The position numbers and the translations under genes were made by a program. From Cunninghamella blakesleeana (lineage: Eukaryota > Mucoromycota > Mucoromycetes > Mucorales > Cunninghamellaceae), in the NCBI GenBank assembly GCA_017871115.1, contig JAFCIZ010000001.1, positions 4,073,501-4,137,500 of the forward strand: 64,000 nt of DNA. The letters are read 5' to 3'. The notes under the pieces are model-generated. The model made no database searches and was not told where the DNA came from. It was given only the letters and a program-made list of their open reading frames with translations. Within the stretch, counting starts at the first letter, position 1, and every line of letters starts with the position of its first letter. Shown piece by piece: positions 28,339 to 40,328 of the stretch.

Positions 28339-31300
28339 TTACATTCGACGACGAATATGATCATGAGGAGTCATAATCATCTCATGTTGATGCCCATCAT
28401 TATCCACAGCAAAATAGCGATCACCATCTTTAAACCCAGCCTTACTTGTAATAGAAGAAGTTGTATTGGTAGAAGAAGATTGAGACATTCGAGGTAAAGG
28501 CCTACCAGAATTAGGAGATGTAGCTCGCTTCGTTTCTAAAAAAGTTTCTTGACAATGACCACCATTATTGCTACTATTACTATTATTGTAATCAATGGAT
28601 GAATTTCTTCTCATCATAAGTTTTTGAGCATCATTTACCAATAATGCATGGTCACGTAAAAACTGTGACAATTCTGTCCACCCACCACCTACTCGAACCA
28701 TAACCATACGGCTTCTTAAAATACGACAAAAGACCAATTTATTACCAAACCAATATCTACCTACTTCACCAGGAACCATTTGCAATTCAATCTTATAAGG
28801 TACTCTGTTCACAATACGACCAATTTCTATATCTAAATCATTCTTTGGATCAGCAACATAAGAATTTGGTGGCGGTGGTTTTAAATTAGATAAAGATGAT
28901 TTTCTGTTTATGAATATTCTATTGTTATTGTTGCTACTGCTGTTGTTGCTTATATTATTACTATTACTACTAGTACTATTGTTATTATTAAACAAAGGTG
29001 ATAAACTTGCTGAAGTAGATGAAGATATTCTTCTTCTAGAAGTAGTAGATGGCAAAAGAGGTGGGGTTGGTGGCAATTTAGATGGTAAGGATATTTTACG
29101 ACTCCTACCTATTACATCATGTTTTTGTTGCTGTAATTGTTGATGTTGAGATTCAATCCATTGTTTCCATTCTTGAATACGTTCAATATATTTTTGTTCT
29201 GTTTTGTTTCTTTTGCTAATTAATTTCTTATAATCTGTTTTACTATATTTTTCAATTAATGAGGAAGCTGCTTGTTTTACTTTTTCCATACAACTATCCA
29301 ATGCTTCATTATATATTTTATGTCTTGTTTCCATTTCTATTAAAATAGCACGCCCATCCATAATAGTAAATGCTTTCGTAGTTGAATTATTATTATTCCC
29401 AATAAGGAGAGAAGGGTTATTTTTTTCAACAATTTGCTCCATGATTGTTAAGTAACCTTGTACATCAGCAGCAGCTTCCCAATATTGGCATAAATTAATA
29501 TTATAACGAATATGTTGTTTATGTTGATCAATAATTGATTTCCATCTATCCATAGCATTATCAATGTCCAACTGATCCATCCAATAAGTACATTGATCAT
29601 ATTGTTTCATAACATCCATAATAGCTTGTTGTTGATGTTGAAGAAGAATGGTTGTTTCATGTTCTAGTTTAAATAAACCTTGCTCTGTTGTAATTAATTC
29701 TGACTCTTTCCCCATCATCATCATAACTGTATTATCATCATTTCCATCGTCATATTCACTAATATTGCTACTATCGTGTAAATAATGAAATGTTGATACC
29801 AAATCATTTGCATTATCACAAGATTTATCAATGGTTGTGATGAATTGCTGCCATTTTTGATCCATTATCTTTTCAAACCAAAACTGAGCCACTATTGTTA
29901 AAGTATGTTGTAATACGTCCTTTAATTCTTGCCATGATACGTCAATACCTTGAACCATAAATTGAATACATTTCTTTAAATGTTCATATATTTTATTAAG
30001 TATTACAGTATCATACATCTTTGCGTCTTCTTCCTTAATTTGATAATGAGAGGTTTTTAACCATTCATGGATATTGGTATGAAATCCTTGATAATCACTC
30101 TTTTCAAAAATATCCAAACGGTGTTCCCAAATACGTAAATCCAATTTCCAGTTCATATCTATACAATGATGATCTTTAGCGCCTTCTTCTTCTAGTTTCT
30201 GTTGTTCTTGATGACCAAATTCAACTAAACATAACCTTGTATCATCCATCCAATGATAAAGTCTAGAAGCTTCTTTACCAAATTCAATTGCTTGGTGAAT
30301 CATTGTATCAAAAATATACTTTTCAGTAGTAATCAATGAAGTTAGATTATCCATTATTTGTTGACAAGAAAAACAAGAATCATAATCATAAAGAGTGACT
30401 TTCTGACACTGTAACAACATATTGGACAGTATATAATGTATAGATTGGGAAGATCTGTGTTCCACGAATAAATCATCTTGTTTAGCTATTAAATAAAATG
30501 TATTATCTTGAGTATTATTATCCTCCACGTCAAAGAATTCCATACTACAAAGTTGTTGACACCGGTTTAAAATAATTTCATGTTCATTTTGAGCTTCTTC
30601 TTTTATGGTTTGTAAAAGACATAAAAAGACATTATTCACCAACAATTGCATATTCTTATAACGAGCTGTTAATAATTGAAATGTATTATCGTCGTAAATA
30701 GGGAATGTATCATTATCATCTTGTTGTAATGTTATTAACATAGAATCAACTGAATTTAATATAGATTGAGCACTATCATAAGTAGATTTTAATAAATTTA
30801 ATGTTTCTTGTAAATTAAATTGTTTTTCCATATCATCCTTCATGAATACATTCAATTGTAACAACACCTCTTCAACTTTATCCAACAAATTATGATATTG
30901 ATACCAATGGTCCAAAGCCATTTTTTGTCTTGATTCATAAACACGGTGTTGTTCCACCAAATGTAATGTAGAAACCAATAAATCATCATAACAAGTAATT
31001 GCTTTCCATCTTAATGAATCACCCATAGCTAAATAAGAACTTGAATATGGGATATAAGAACCAGCTTGTTGCCAGATACTGACTACAAATGTTTCTATAT
31101 TTTCAATAGCTTCACCCATATTCTTTTTATTATTACTATTATCTATGAGTTGAATATGATGTTGATGATGAGAAGATTCTGCTTTTTCATTAAAAAATAA
31201 TTGGCAGGGTTGTTTTGTTGCATGGTCCAATTGTTTACGGAGAGAAGCACTTGTTTTATCCACATTATTAATTAAAGAAGTGAATTTACCAACCATATTT

Positions 31301-34296
31301 TGTTGATTCATAACGGTTCGAACGGTGTCAAAAAGTCGATATAGTTCATCTGTTTGATCAATAAATAACTGATGACGTTGATCAATCTGAACAGGTCGTT
31401 CTGCTGGCGTTGTATTTGACGATGCCTCCGTAACTAAAGTGAATTCTGTTAAGGTTGTAGACGACTCGGTAGAAAATATTTTTAATCCATCTACTTCTTC
31501 ATCTTGCTGATAATGATAGTGATGATGATTATCCCTATCCTTATTATTATGATTGCTATCGTTTTCATCTATTTTTCCAATCAAAATATCATAAGAAAGT
31601 TGTTCCGATTCAAGTAAATGCTTATGTTGAGCTAATTGCTGTTCTAAGGTTTCAAAATTATTTCCATCATCTTGATAATTATTATAAAATTTATCACTAC
31701 TAAATACAGAAGGAAAAATAAAATGAATAGAATTGATCATTTGATTCATCCAAGTATGAGCAGTGGTTAATTTCTGTTCCCAATCTATTCTTTTTTCAAG
31801 CAGATCCAATGATTGTCGCTGTTGGATAAACAATTGTTGTAGAAGAACCATGTCTTTTTCTATGGATTGTATCATGTCTTTACATACTTCATGGATGCCG
31901 TTATCATTTTGGTTCTTGCTCTGAGTTTCCCATTGAGATTGTAATTTAATAAAAAAGGCATAAAAATGATGATATTCTTTTTGCAAAATAAACAAACTAG
32001 TGGAAGGGCATAACCAAGGATTTATATGAGAGATAGAGTAAGAGGATTGTAACTGGTTCATCATATCACCCAATTGTCGTTTCATACCTTCTAATTCACG
32101 TTTCATTAAAATTTGACCTTGTTTTTGTTGATACATTTCAAGCGAAGCAGCACAAAGTGATTGCCATGTTTGAAGTTGAATTATCCATTCCTTCATAAAG
32201 TATTCGACAGATTGGTGATGATTGCTCCACTTTGAATCATCCTGAGTAAGAGTAGTAGCTGCAGTAGCTGCTGTTGTCATAATTTTCACATGATTTTTAT
32301 TTGAATCAAGTATACATTCTGCTACATCTAATTGCTGAGTAATATGTTTATTTATTATTTCAACTTGATCCACTAGCCATATGTTATCATCATCATCATG
32401 ATAATAATCAAGGTCCTGACAGTGCTGTTCAAATGCATTGACTTTATAACTGATTTTGTGACATTGATCTATAAAATCTATGATTTCAGATTGTTGATGA
32501 AGAATATGTCGTGTTTTATTCATTTGGTAAGATAGCTCTTGCCAAGATTTTTGAATAGTTTGATATTCTTGTTCAATAATTTCCTTAAATGATGATGATT
32601 GCGATACCAACTGTTCATACAAATAAACAATAGCTGTGTAACCATGCTCCCTATTTTCATGAAATTTCATCATACGTTTAGATAATATTTTCCATTGCTG
32701 TTGTTGTTGTTTATGTTGTATAAATGGCGTTGATGATGATATTAATTTCAAATCCTTCTGAATATTTTCGTTTTTCCATTGGATTTGGTCAATAAGAGAT
32801 TGAGATGAAACGTAAAGTTGATGCAAGTTTTCTTTTACTTTAATATATAATTGATTCCAGTTGAATTGATCTTGGTAAAATTTAATTGATTTGAGCAGAG
32901 ATTGGCAAGTTGGGATTAGGGTTTCAAATCGATTTAAAGTATGAAGAATCATTTCCATTGTCATTTTATCTACTATAGACCAAGATGAAGAAGTAGACGA
33001 AGATGACGATAACCTATTACAACAATGTTCTAATTTTAAAATAGCTATATTTGTTTGTCGATAATGTGTAACATCATTTATCCAAGCACTTAATTGTTTA
33101 TATGCTTCACCATCACCTTCTGATTGATGATGATACTGTATCTTATTTTTGACCCGATCCAAATAATCAAATTGTTCATCCATCCAAACCTGTACATTAT
33201 AAGCATGCTGATAAATACATAGTGTTTCATTAACCCAAATAGATAAGCATTTATATTTTTGTTGTAACAAATCCATTAAATAGTAATGGTAAGAAGTATT
33301 ATTGGTAAGATATAAATCCTGATCGAACGAAGCGAGTCGATTAAGAAGTTGTTGTAATGAATCTATTTTACTTTTATGAGCTTGACATTCTGTAGATGAA
33401 GTTGTTGATAAACGAATGAAATCCAATTGAATTTGTTGTAAAAGTTGGATTAAATTTAATAAAGAGTGATATTGTATAGGAATAGGTTGGTTCATAAATT
33501 TTTGAATAGATTGATGAGTAGAAACAATCCAAAGCCTATTATCGTTATCACCATCATGTTCCACTTCTTGTTTTAAAAGACGTTGCCTAATTAGGTTTTG
33601 ATCCGCATTAAAATCTGCACCCGACTCCTCGTTCATACCATCAGATGACGGGGCCAACATAGGTAAGCTACATAGGTTGTTGTTGTTGTTGTTGTGATTA
33701 TAGTCTAAGGAAGGGGATAAAACAAACGTGGAAGTGGAGGAAGAGGACGATGATGAAGAGGATGATGAGGAAGAATCAGTATTGAACTGATTAAATAAAT
33801 GATGAATAGATGAATAATAAGACGTATCATGTTGTTGCTGTTGTTGATAAAGATGCTGAACGAATGAGTCAATAGGAATATTCCAATACTGCTGTATCAA
33901 GTGGTCAGCCAATAATAAACATTCTATACTTGTTTTAGATTCAATGGTATTGATTAAATTAAGCATTATATCGGGTTTAAAACGATGAATAAGACATAAT
34001 AATAACTTTCCATGGCCAAGATCATCTATTGATAAAAGTGATGGTATAATTGATAACGCAATATAAGCTTCTAATTGTCGTTGAATCCATAATAATATTT
34101 TATGATCGTCTAATCCTTGGTTATTATTATTACTAGTGGATGATGATGAAGTAGTGACTGAGGAAATAGATGGCTGGATATAAGTTGATTTAATAAAGGT
34201 ATCTACTTTTAAAGTGTTGCTGTTGTTGCTGTTGTTGCTATTGATATTCATCTTTTTATCTATATTTGTTGGGATATAAAACGTGTCATGTATCAT
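28339..34296 (-). CDS. giant CH-domain / coiled-coil / GAS2 (GAR) linker protein
   Basis: Probable actin-microtubule cross-linker with spectraplakin-like order. One uninterrupted frame of 1,985 codons. Residues about 45-125 form a calponin-homology domain of the second (CH2) type: LLWIQRQLEAYI, then LLLCLIHRFKPDIMLNLINT. From about 190 to 1,740 the chain is helical, with Gln/Leu/Trp heptads and recurring LxxW patterns like degenerate spectrin repeats. A Ser/Asn/Pro linker follows. Residues about 1815-1885 are a GAS2-related (GAR) domain: DLDIEIGRIVNRVPYKIELQ, GEVGRYWFG, and RILRSRMVMVRVGGGW; this domain binds microtubules. The tail ends DHIRRRM. No intron in almost 6 kb while neighbours average several. 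Only one CH domain is seen, so actin binding is uncertain. Confidence 0.85.
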   Translation of the reverse strand: MIHDTFYIPTNIDKKMNINSNNSNNSNTLKVDTFIKSTYIQPSISSVTTSSSSTSNNNNQGLDDHKILLWIQRQLEAYIALSIIPSLLSIDDLGHGKLLLCLIHRFKPDIMLNLINTIESKTSIECLLLADHLIQQYWNIPIDSFVQHLYQQQQQHDTSYYSSIHHLFNQFNTDSSSSSSSSSSSSSTSTFVLSPSLDYNHNNNNNNLCSLPMLAPSSDGMNEESGADFNADQNLIRQRLLKQEVEHDGDNDNRLWIVSTHQSIQKFMNQPIPIQYHSLLNLIQLLQQIQLDFIRLSTTSSTECQAHKSKIDSLQQLLNRLASFDQDLYLTNNTSYHYYLMDLLQQKYKCLSIWVNETLCIYQHAYNVQVWMDEQFDYLDRVKNKIQYHHQSEGDGEAYKQLSAWINDVTHYRQTNIAILKLEHCCNRLSSSSSTSSSWSIVDKMTMEMILHTLNRFETLIPTCQSLLKSIKFYQDQFNWNQLYIKVKENLHQLYVSSQSLIDQIQWKNENIQKDLKLISSSTPFIQHKQQQQQWKILSKRMMKFHENREHGYTAIVYLYEQLVSQSSSFKEIIEQEYQTIQKSWQELSYQMNKTRHILHQQSEIIDFIDQCHKISYKVNAFEQHCQDLDYYHDDDDNIWLVDQVEIINKHITQQLDVAECILDSNKNHVKIMTTAATAATTLTQDDSKWSNHHQSVEYFMKEWIIQLQTWQSLCAASLEMYQQKQGQILMKRELEGMKRQLGDMMNQLQSSYSISHINPWLCPSTSLFILQKEYHHFYAFFIKLQSQWETQSKNQNDNGIHEVCKDMIQSIEKDMVLLQQLFIQQRQSLDLLEKRIDWEQKLTTAHTWMNQMINSIHFIFPSVFSSDKFYNNYQDDGNNFETLEQQLAQHKHLLESEQLSYDILIGKIDENDSNHNNKDRDNHHHYHYQQDEEVDGLKIFSTESSTTLTEFTLVTEASSNTTPAERPVQIDQRHQLFIDQTDELYRLFDTVRTVMNQQNMVGKFTSLINNVDKTSASLRKQLDHATKQPCQLFFNEKAESSHHQHHIQLIDNSNNKKNMGEAIENIETFVVSIWQQAGSYIPYSSSYLAMGDSLRWKAITCYDDLLVSTLHLVEQHRVYESRQKMALDHWYQYHNLLDKVEEVLLQLNVFMKDDMEKQFNLQETLNLLKSTYDSAQSILNSVDSMLITLQQDDNDTFPIYDDNTFQLLTARYKNMQLLVNNVFLCLLQTIKEEAQNEHEIILNRCQQLCSMEFFDVEDNNTQDNTFYLIAKQDDLFVEHRSSQSIHYILSNMLLQCQKVTLYDYDSCFSCQQIMDNLTSLITTEKYIFDTMIHQAIEFGKEASRLYHWMDDTRLCLVEFGHQEQQKLEEEGAKDHHCIDMNWKLDLRIWEHRLDIFEKSDYQGFHTNIHEWLKTSHYQIKEEDAKMYDTVILNKIYEHLKKCIQFMVQGIDVSWQELKDVLQHTLTIVAQFWFEKIMDQKWQQFITTIDKSCDNANDLVSTFHYLHDSSNISEYDDGNDDNTVMMMMGKESELITTEQGLFKLEHETTILLQHQQQAIMDVMKQYDQCTYWMDQLDIDNAMDRWKSIIDQHKQHIRYNINLCQYWEAAADVQGYLTIMEQIVEKNNPSLLIGNNNNSTTKAFTIMDGRAILIEMETRHKIYNEALDSCMEKVKQAASSLIEKYSKTDYKKLISKRNKTEQKYIERIQEWKQWIESQHQQLQQQKHDVIGRSRKISLPSKLPPTPPLLPSTTSRRRISSSTSASLSPLFNNNNSTSSNSNNISNNSSSNNNNRIFINRKSSLSNLKPPPPNSYVADPKNDLDIEIGRIVNRVPYKIELQMVPGEVGRYWFGNKLVFCRILRSRMVMVRVGGGWTELSQFLRDHALLVNDAQKLMMRRNSSIDYNNSNSSNNGGHCQETFLETKRATSPNSGRPLPRMSQSSSTNTTSSITSKAGFKDGDRYFAVDNDGHQHEMIMTPHDHIRRRM

Positions 34297-36378
34297 TTGT
34301 TATTCTAAAAATGAAGATAAATAAAAATAATAATAAAATATATAAATTAATATATAAATAGCATTCATTTTTTGATATTATTATAATTATTTTACAATTA
34401 ATTTATAGAAGGAGAGGAGGTATAACAAAATAATAAGAAAGTGAAAGTGAAAGAAAAAGGGAAGAGAAAGGGGAAAAAAGAGTGAAAAAGTGAAAAAAAA
34501 AAAAAAAAAAAAAGGTCAAAAATAAGATAAAAATCTATAATAAGGAGCATAAAAAGTGGATTTTGCATATGATATACCTCCCTTCTTGGAAAAAGCACAC
34601 CCCTGTTTTTTGTTCTTATTTGATAGACAATTACCTTTAATTTAAATAGCCGCTTAATTGTTCTTTTAAATATATATACATCAGTTTTGGTCGGTTGTAT
34701 CACAAAAAAAAAAATAGAAATGTCTATTGTGCTTTCATTATACTATTATGTATGGTACAAGTCTTTCAATCTACTGCTTTTAGCTTCTATATAAAGCGGA
34801 TGATTTCTGCAATATTAATAATAGATTTAAAAACGTGGTATCAAAAAATTATTAATAGTTGGAATTTATAAAATTAATAATTAAAAATAAAATGATAGTA
34901 ACAATATAAATAGCAGATTATATTATATTTTATATAGACGAATATAATTATCTACAGTAAGATGTTTAAGATGTATTTTTTGTAATGTATATAAAAAAAG
35001 GAAAGGAAGAAGAGCAACAGAAAAAAAATGAGTTTAAAAAAATTATACACACATCAAAAAAGATCAAGTCATTTTTTTTTTAAATATAAATGTGTTTATT
35101 GAAAAATTAAAAGCAAAGTAACTATCATAAACATATGAGAGAGAAAAAAGAAAAACGGATAAAACAATAGATTGTATCTTGTATTAAAACGAGTATGTAT
35201 AAATGCTTTTTTCTTGATTTTTGTTATAAAAAGTGCTATTTTTATATTTCATTTTGATGTTTTACTAGGTGTTTAGAGAGGATATATTCTTAGTTGGGTT
35301 ACTTTATATCCTGGAACGAACTTATTCATTATTAAGAGTGTCTTGTTTTACTTTTTTTTACACTTGAGAACGCGTCTATTTAAAGCTAACTCTAGCCTTG
35401 TTTAAAGACCTTTTTTAAAGTAATATATTGTATATTAAAAATTGATATATATTATTTAATTTTTTTTTATCTTTTTTTAAAAAAAGAAAGAGAAAGAGGA
35501 AAAGGATTACAAAAAAAAAAGAATATATATATATATTTAAATAGCGCTTTTTAGTTATACAGAAATGGAATTCTTACACTACTTCTTCAGGTTAAAATTG
35601 TTTAAAAAATCTCTTTTCTCTACCTTTTTTGTGCTTTATAATAAATGAGTTTTTTTTTTTGCTTCTCTTTTTTATATAAATATATATTAACTAAATAACA
35701 AATAGCTACGAAAGAGCAAAATAAGATTCTACCGATAAAGTCATTTAAAAAATAAAAATTTAAGATATACATTGATTTATCTTTGTAAGTGGTACACTAA
35801 TTGACTTGAAATTCTAATATCTCAATAATGAAACACTTAAAATCATAGCTAAAGAGAGTACTAAATAATCTTTAGTATTTATTTTAAAGTTTTGTATATA
35901 TTTATAAAGAAAAAAAATGTGAACAAAAATATTTTTATTTATATATTTTATATAAATATAAGTGGTTGTACATTCATACTCTCAAAAAAGACGGATCACC
36001 ATTCTAACAAGGGCGATATCCTATTAATGAATTATTATCTAATAAATAAAAATGGTTTAAAAATTATATTTATTAGTAATTATGATCATCATTAATATCT
36101 TTTTTTAAAAAATCATTAGTTATTTTTTGATCAATCAATTGTTTTTTACTGTTCGTATGCCTTAATGTACTATTGTGAAGCATGGTTTTAACAAGAACCA
36201 CAGTCATTTTAATTTTAATGATACAACCTCAATCTTTTTTCTTTATTTGCCATTTTTTTTTAAAAAAGCGACCTGAGTATATTTTTTTTAAAATTAACTA
36301 TTATTATTGTTTCTTTTCTCTTTTTTTTTTTACTACTATAGGGAATAGTATCCTAAAATCAATTAGATTTAAATACAG

Positions 36379-36606
36379 GTTCAATCGATACTGTCTTTGC
36401 AGATCTTTAAAGAAACAACAATAGCATTTGTGGAGCATGTTAATCAGAATTTCAATCACAGGCCAGCTCCAACCAGTTACACGTCTTGTTTATCAGATTA
36501 TACAACCAAAACGGTAGAGATTGCAAAACTGCAATAACAGAGAGTATTTTCAAAATTCAAATGGGATAATGATGAAACAATTGTTGAGATTAATCCTTTT
36601 TATTGA
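36379..36606 (+). pseudogene. coding relic with in-frame stop
   Basis: After a TACAG acceptor-like site one frame reads VQSILSLQIFKETTIAFVEH, passes HRPAPTSYTSC and DYTTKTVEIAKLQ, meets TAA at 36535, and then carries on in the same frame with QRVFSKFKWDNDETIVEINP to a TGA at 36606. Amino acid mix and codon use look coding, unlike the flanks. I do not recognise the family. It may be a dead gene or an exon of a transposable element. Confidence 0.4.
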
Positions 36607-37622
36607 TTTTTTTTAAAAAAAAAAAAATAATAATTTTTAAAAGTGGTTGATTTTATTTATATGCATTTACTATCTATGTATACTCAAGAGCTATATATAT
36701 ATATATATACCAGTTTAGATATGAATGCCATTATTTATAACCCGACTAAAATAACAGAGACCTCTTGTAATAATAATTAATACGAAAATAGTTAATAATA
36801 AAAACAATATAATGAAAAATAAATAAATAGCCTATATAAATATATTGTTAGTATTATCATTTTTGTCGCTGTTACTGTTATTGTTATTAAAGCGACAGCT
36901 ATAATATGGGCTAGCAGCTTTATCAATACAAGAAACTGGATATAAAATAAAGAATACTAATTACATTGTCATCAATAACTATTTACATAAAATAGATATT
37001 AAAAGATATGAAGGTTCTGATCAATAACGATAACAATAACGTTAAAAAAAAGAACGAGAAAAAATGAAAATGGGGCTACTATTACATGAGAAAGTAGCAA
37101 ATATAGCATCATTTATTATTATTATATTTGTATTATAACAATATTACATCCACTATTGCTATTATTATCACGTTAACAAACTCTTTATACATATTTAACC
37201 AATGATAGTTTTATTTTATTTTTCAGTCATTTGATTGGGGACACTGGGTATATATTACTATTATTATTATTATCATTTTATTATGCTTTTATTCTTTTTT
37301 TTTTTTCTAACCCCTCCAATTTTGACTTCCCACCCCACATACTACAAAAACTATACATAATGAGATCTGAATTAAACCGTTTTTGGTGCAACGTTAACAT
37401 TCATTGGCTGAAGGTAAAAAAAATAAAAAATAAAATAAAATGTGGGGCAAAAAAAGGTGGAGAAAGCAAGAAAAATTCTGTTAGAAACAATAAACAAATT
37501 TAGACAAATACGTATAATATAAAATTATGTGGCTCACGTGTAAAAATTTCATATGCTTTATGCTATGACTTTATTTTACTTTATTTTTGCATTGAATTAA
37601 ATATTTCCCCAATTATATTTTA

Positions 37623-37733
37623 ATCTCTTTTTTCTTTTCCTTTTTCTTTCCCTTCTTCTTTTCTTCTTTTTTTTTTTTTTTACTTTACCTTACTTTACTT
37701 TATTTTTACTTTTACTTTATATAGTTTTTATTA
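37623..37733 (+). promoter_or_regulatory. pyrimidine tract before aldehyde dehydrogenase start
   Basis: TCTTTTTTC/CCTTTTTC/CTTCTTC words, then T-runs and repeated TTTACTTTA, ending three bases before the ATG. Same layout as the tracts before STS1 and the acyltransferase gene. Confidence 0.45.
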
Positions 37734-37735
37734 AT

Positions 37736-39974
37736 ATGTCACTTCAATATACTTCTCTTGAAACAATCGAAGATAATGTAAGCGTACTCCGTGGTAGTTT
37801 TATTTCTGGTAAAACACGAGATATTTCATGGCGTAAATTTTACATTGAGCGTATACATGATATGGTGAAACAAAATGAAGAAAGATTTATGGAAGCTCTT
37901 GCTAAAGACATGAATAAACCTCGAGTAGAAGCCTTCGTTGGTGATATTAATTGTGTTCTTGAAGAATGTGTATTTTATTTAGACGTAAGTTTAATAAAAA
38001 TAAAAGATTATAATAATAAATCAAACATTATCTTTATTATATTGTATTGACGAATTTTCTTACCCCTTTTATTTTCTATTATTTTTATAGAATATTGAAA
38101 GATTATTAAAAGATAAAAAGGTTAAATCTAGGGCTCGTTTAAGTAACTTTGGCGCTACTAGTTTTATTCGTAGAGATCCACTTGGTGTTGTATTAATTTT
38201 TGGTAAAATGAAAAACGAAAAAAATTTAATCTCAGATTACCATCTTTCATGATTCTCATACTATTATTTTAATTTTATAGGTGCTTGGAATTTCCCTCTT
38301 CAACTTACCCTTGTTCCTCTCAGTAATAATAAATAGATATATAACATTTCAAAATAATAATAATCCAAATGTTTAACACCATATATATATTATTTATTTC
38401 ATATTTTCCTTTAGTTGGCGCTATTGCTGGAGGAAATACAGTTATAGTCAAAGTATTATAATATGCATTTAGAAAAAAAAAAAAATCCTTAATTTTATTA
38501 TTCTAAATTTAACACTCTTATCTATCCATTTATTTATTATAGCCTTCAGAAATATCAGTTCATACTTCTGCTCTCTTAACTGAATTATTCCCATTGTATT
38601 TGGAAAGTAGTATGTTCCGTATTGTAAATGGTGGTGTTGAAGAATCTACAGCATTATTGTCGCATAAATTTGATCATATTTTTTATACTGGTAGTCCTAG
38701 AGTTGGAAAAATAATTATGGCTGCTGCTGCTAATAATTTAACTCCTGTTACATTAGAATTGGGTGGAAAATGGTAAAATAACAATAACAATAACAATAAT
38801 AATAATAATAATAATAATAAATCAATATTTTATAATTATATATAATTTTAAAGTCCAGCCATTGTTACTGAAGATGCCACTATTGATACTGTAGCGCAAC
38901 GTATTGCTTTTGGAAAATTATTTAATGGTGGCCAAGCTTGCGTAGCCGTTGATTATGTATTGATCCACGAATCTAAATTAAATGGCTTTATTGATGCTTT
39001 TGGAAAAGTAGTTAAAAAATGGTTTGGTGATAATCCAAAACAATCAAAAGACTACGCCCGTATTATCTCTCATACTCATTTTGATCATGTGGCCCGTTTA
39101 TTAAATCAACGTGAAAGTGGTGATATTGTTCTTGGTGGTGATTTGGATCGTGATGAACGTTATATTGCTCCTACCCTCATTACTAATATTAAATACACTG
39201 AATCTGTTTTAATGGAAGATGAAATCTTTGGTCCTGTTTTGCCTGTTTTAACTTTTAAGCATATTGATGAAGCTATCAGTTATGTTAACAAAAAGTAAGG
39301 AAAAGATGATAGTATATACCAAAATAAGCTATATATTCTTATTTATTCATTTTATCCTTTTTATTTATTTACTTAGACATCCTCCTTTGGCTTTATACAT
39401 CTTTTCTAAAAACAAGGCTACAACCGATAAAAGTAATTTAAAATAAACCATAAAATATATATATGTATTATTATTTTTTTCTAATCTTTATACATATAAA
39501 TATTTTTGTTTTCTATTTTATTTTTTCTTTCATAGTTTTAAAAACAACACAATCTGGAGGTGTTTTAATCAATGATACTTTGGTGCACCAAAATGGTAAA
39601 AAAAAACTAAATAATAACAATAATGACCTTATTTTATTTTAAATTATTTTATTTATTTATATTATTTTATTTTATTATATTGATAGAATATTGTTTACCA
39701 TTTGGTGGTACTGGTAATTCCGGTATGGGTAATTATCATGGAGAAAAATCGATTGAAACATTTACGCATGAACGTGCTATTATGAAAAAGAATCAACTCA
39801 TGGAATTTGCATTAAGATCACGCTATCCTCCTTATACTGATAAAAACTTATCTATCATCCGCCTTGCTATATCCACTCATCCATGGTTGTATTATTATAA
39901 GACAAATCGTAAGGGTATTAAGGGATTTGTTATTTTTATTCTTATTATCCTTTTTATTTTAAAGAAACGTTTGT

Positions 39975-39976
<2 letters not shown>
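37736..39976 (+). CDS. membrane-anchored fatty aldehyde dehydrogenase (ALDH3 type)
   Basis: NAD(P)-dependent oxidation of long-chain aldehydes to acids, in the ALDH3/FALDH/Hfd1 class. Nine exons: 37736-37984, 38091-38202, 38281-38322, 38415-38452, 38543-38772, 38854-39294, 39377-39432, 39536-39595 and 39687-39976; 505 residues. Seen: [35 protein letters not shown] (cofactor binding), [10 protein letters not shown], Glu219 in TLELGGK, the catalytic Cys253 in [22 protein letters not shown], and [14 protein letters not shown]. The last 20 residues ([20 protein letters not shown]) are a C-terminal membrane anchor, as in FALDH and yeast Hfd1, so it probably sits on ER or mitochondrial membrane. 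Several exons are under 60 nt. Confidence 0.95.

Positions 39977-39978
<2 letters not shown>

Positions 39979-40018
<40 letters not shown>
39979..40018. repeat. (AT)n microsatellite
   Basis: About 20 TA units directly after the aldehyde dehydrogenase stop codon. Confidence 0.9.
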
Positions 40019-40019
<1 letters not shown>

Positions 40020-40080
40020 TTTTAATAAATAGAAACAATCTATTTTATATTATTTTTTAATTATATGAACCCGGTTTTAT

Positions 40081-40107
40081 ATACATATACATATACATAT
40101 ACATATA
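40081..40107. repeat. (ACATAT)n microsatellite
   Basis: Four to five hexamer units. A similar run lies at about 8572-8601 in SPB1 intron 6. Confidence 0.8.
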
Positions 40108-40328
40108 TTTATATATTATTTTTACTTTTATTTATATATATACTTATATTTTCTAACAAAATAAACTAGCTATTTTATATAATTTCATATTTTTTTGAGT
40201 CAGCATAACGAGCGGAAATTTAATAGATAGATATTTTTTGCGGGTTGGACATTCATTTTTTAATATGATCTCGCTATTTAAAAAATAAAATGATTCTCTC
40301 CTTTTAAAGACCCATCTTATAGATAACG

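Larger units (their letters stand above)
34297..37735. other. long divergent spacer with a coding relic
   Basis: 3.4 kb between the starts of the GAR-domain gene and the aldehyde dehydrogenase gene. It is mostly A/T runs. A degenerate coding exon lies at 36379-36606. MCB-like ACGCGT occurs at 35369-35374, far from either start. Open frames at 34398-34703, 35892-36095 and 36182-36424 have no domain and are not called. Confidence 0.6.
39977..40328. other. spacer with (AT)n and (ACATAT)n repeats
   Basis: 3' flank of the aldehyde dehydrogenase and promoter of eL24. It holds (AT)n at 39979-40018 and (ACATAT)n at about 40081-40107, then a slightly more GC-bearing 100 nt before the eL24 start. Confidence 0.65.

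Noticed and set aside
28910..29143. Leucine-rich open frame on the plus strand.
   Set aside because: It is the antisense of Asn/Ser codon runs in the GAR-domain gene.
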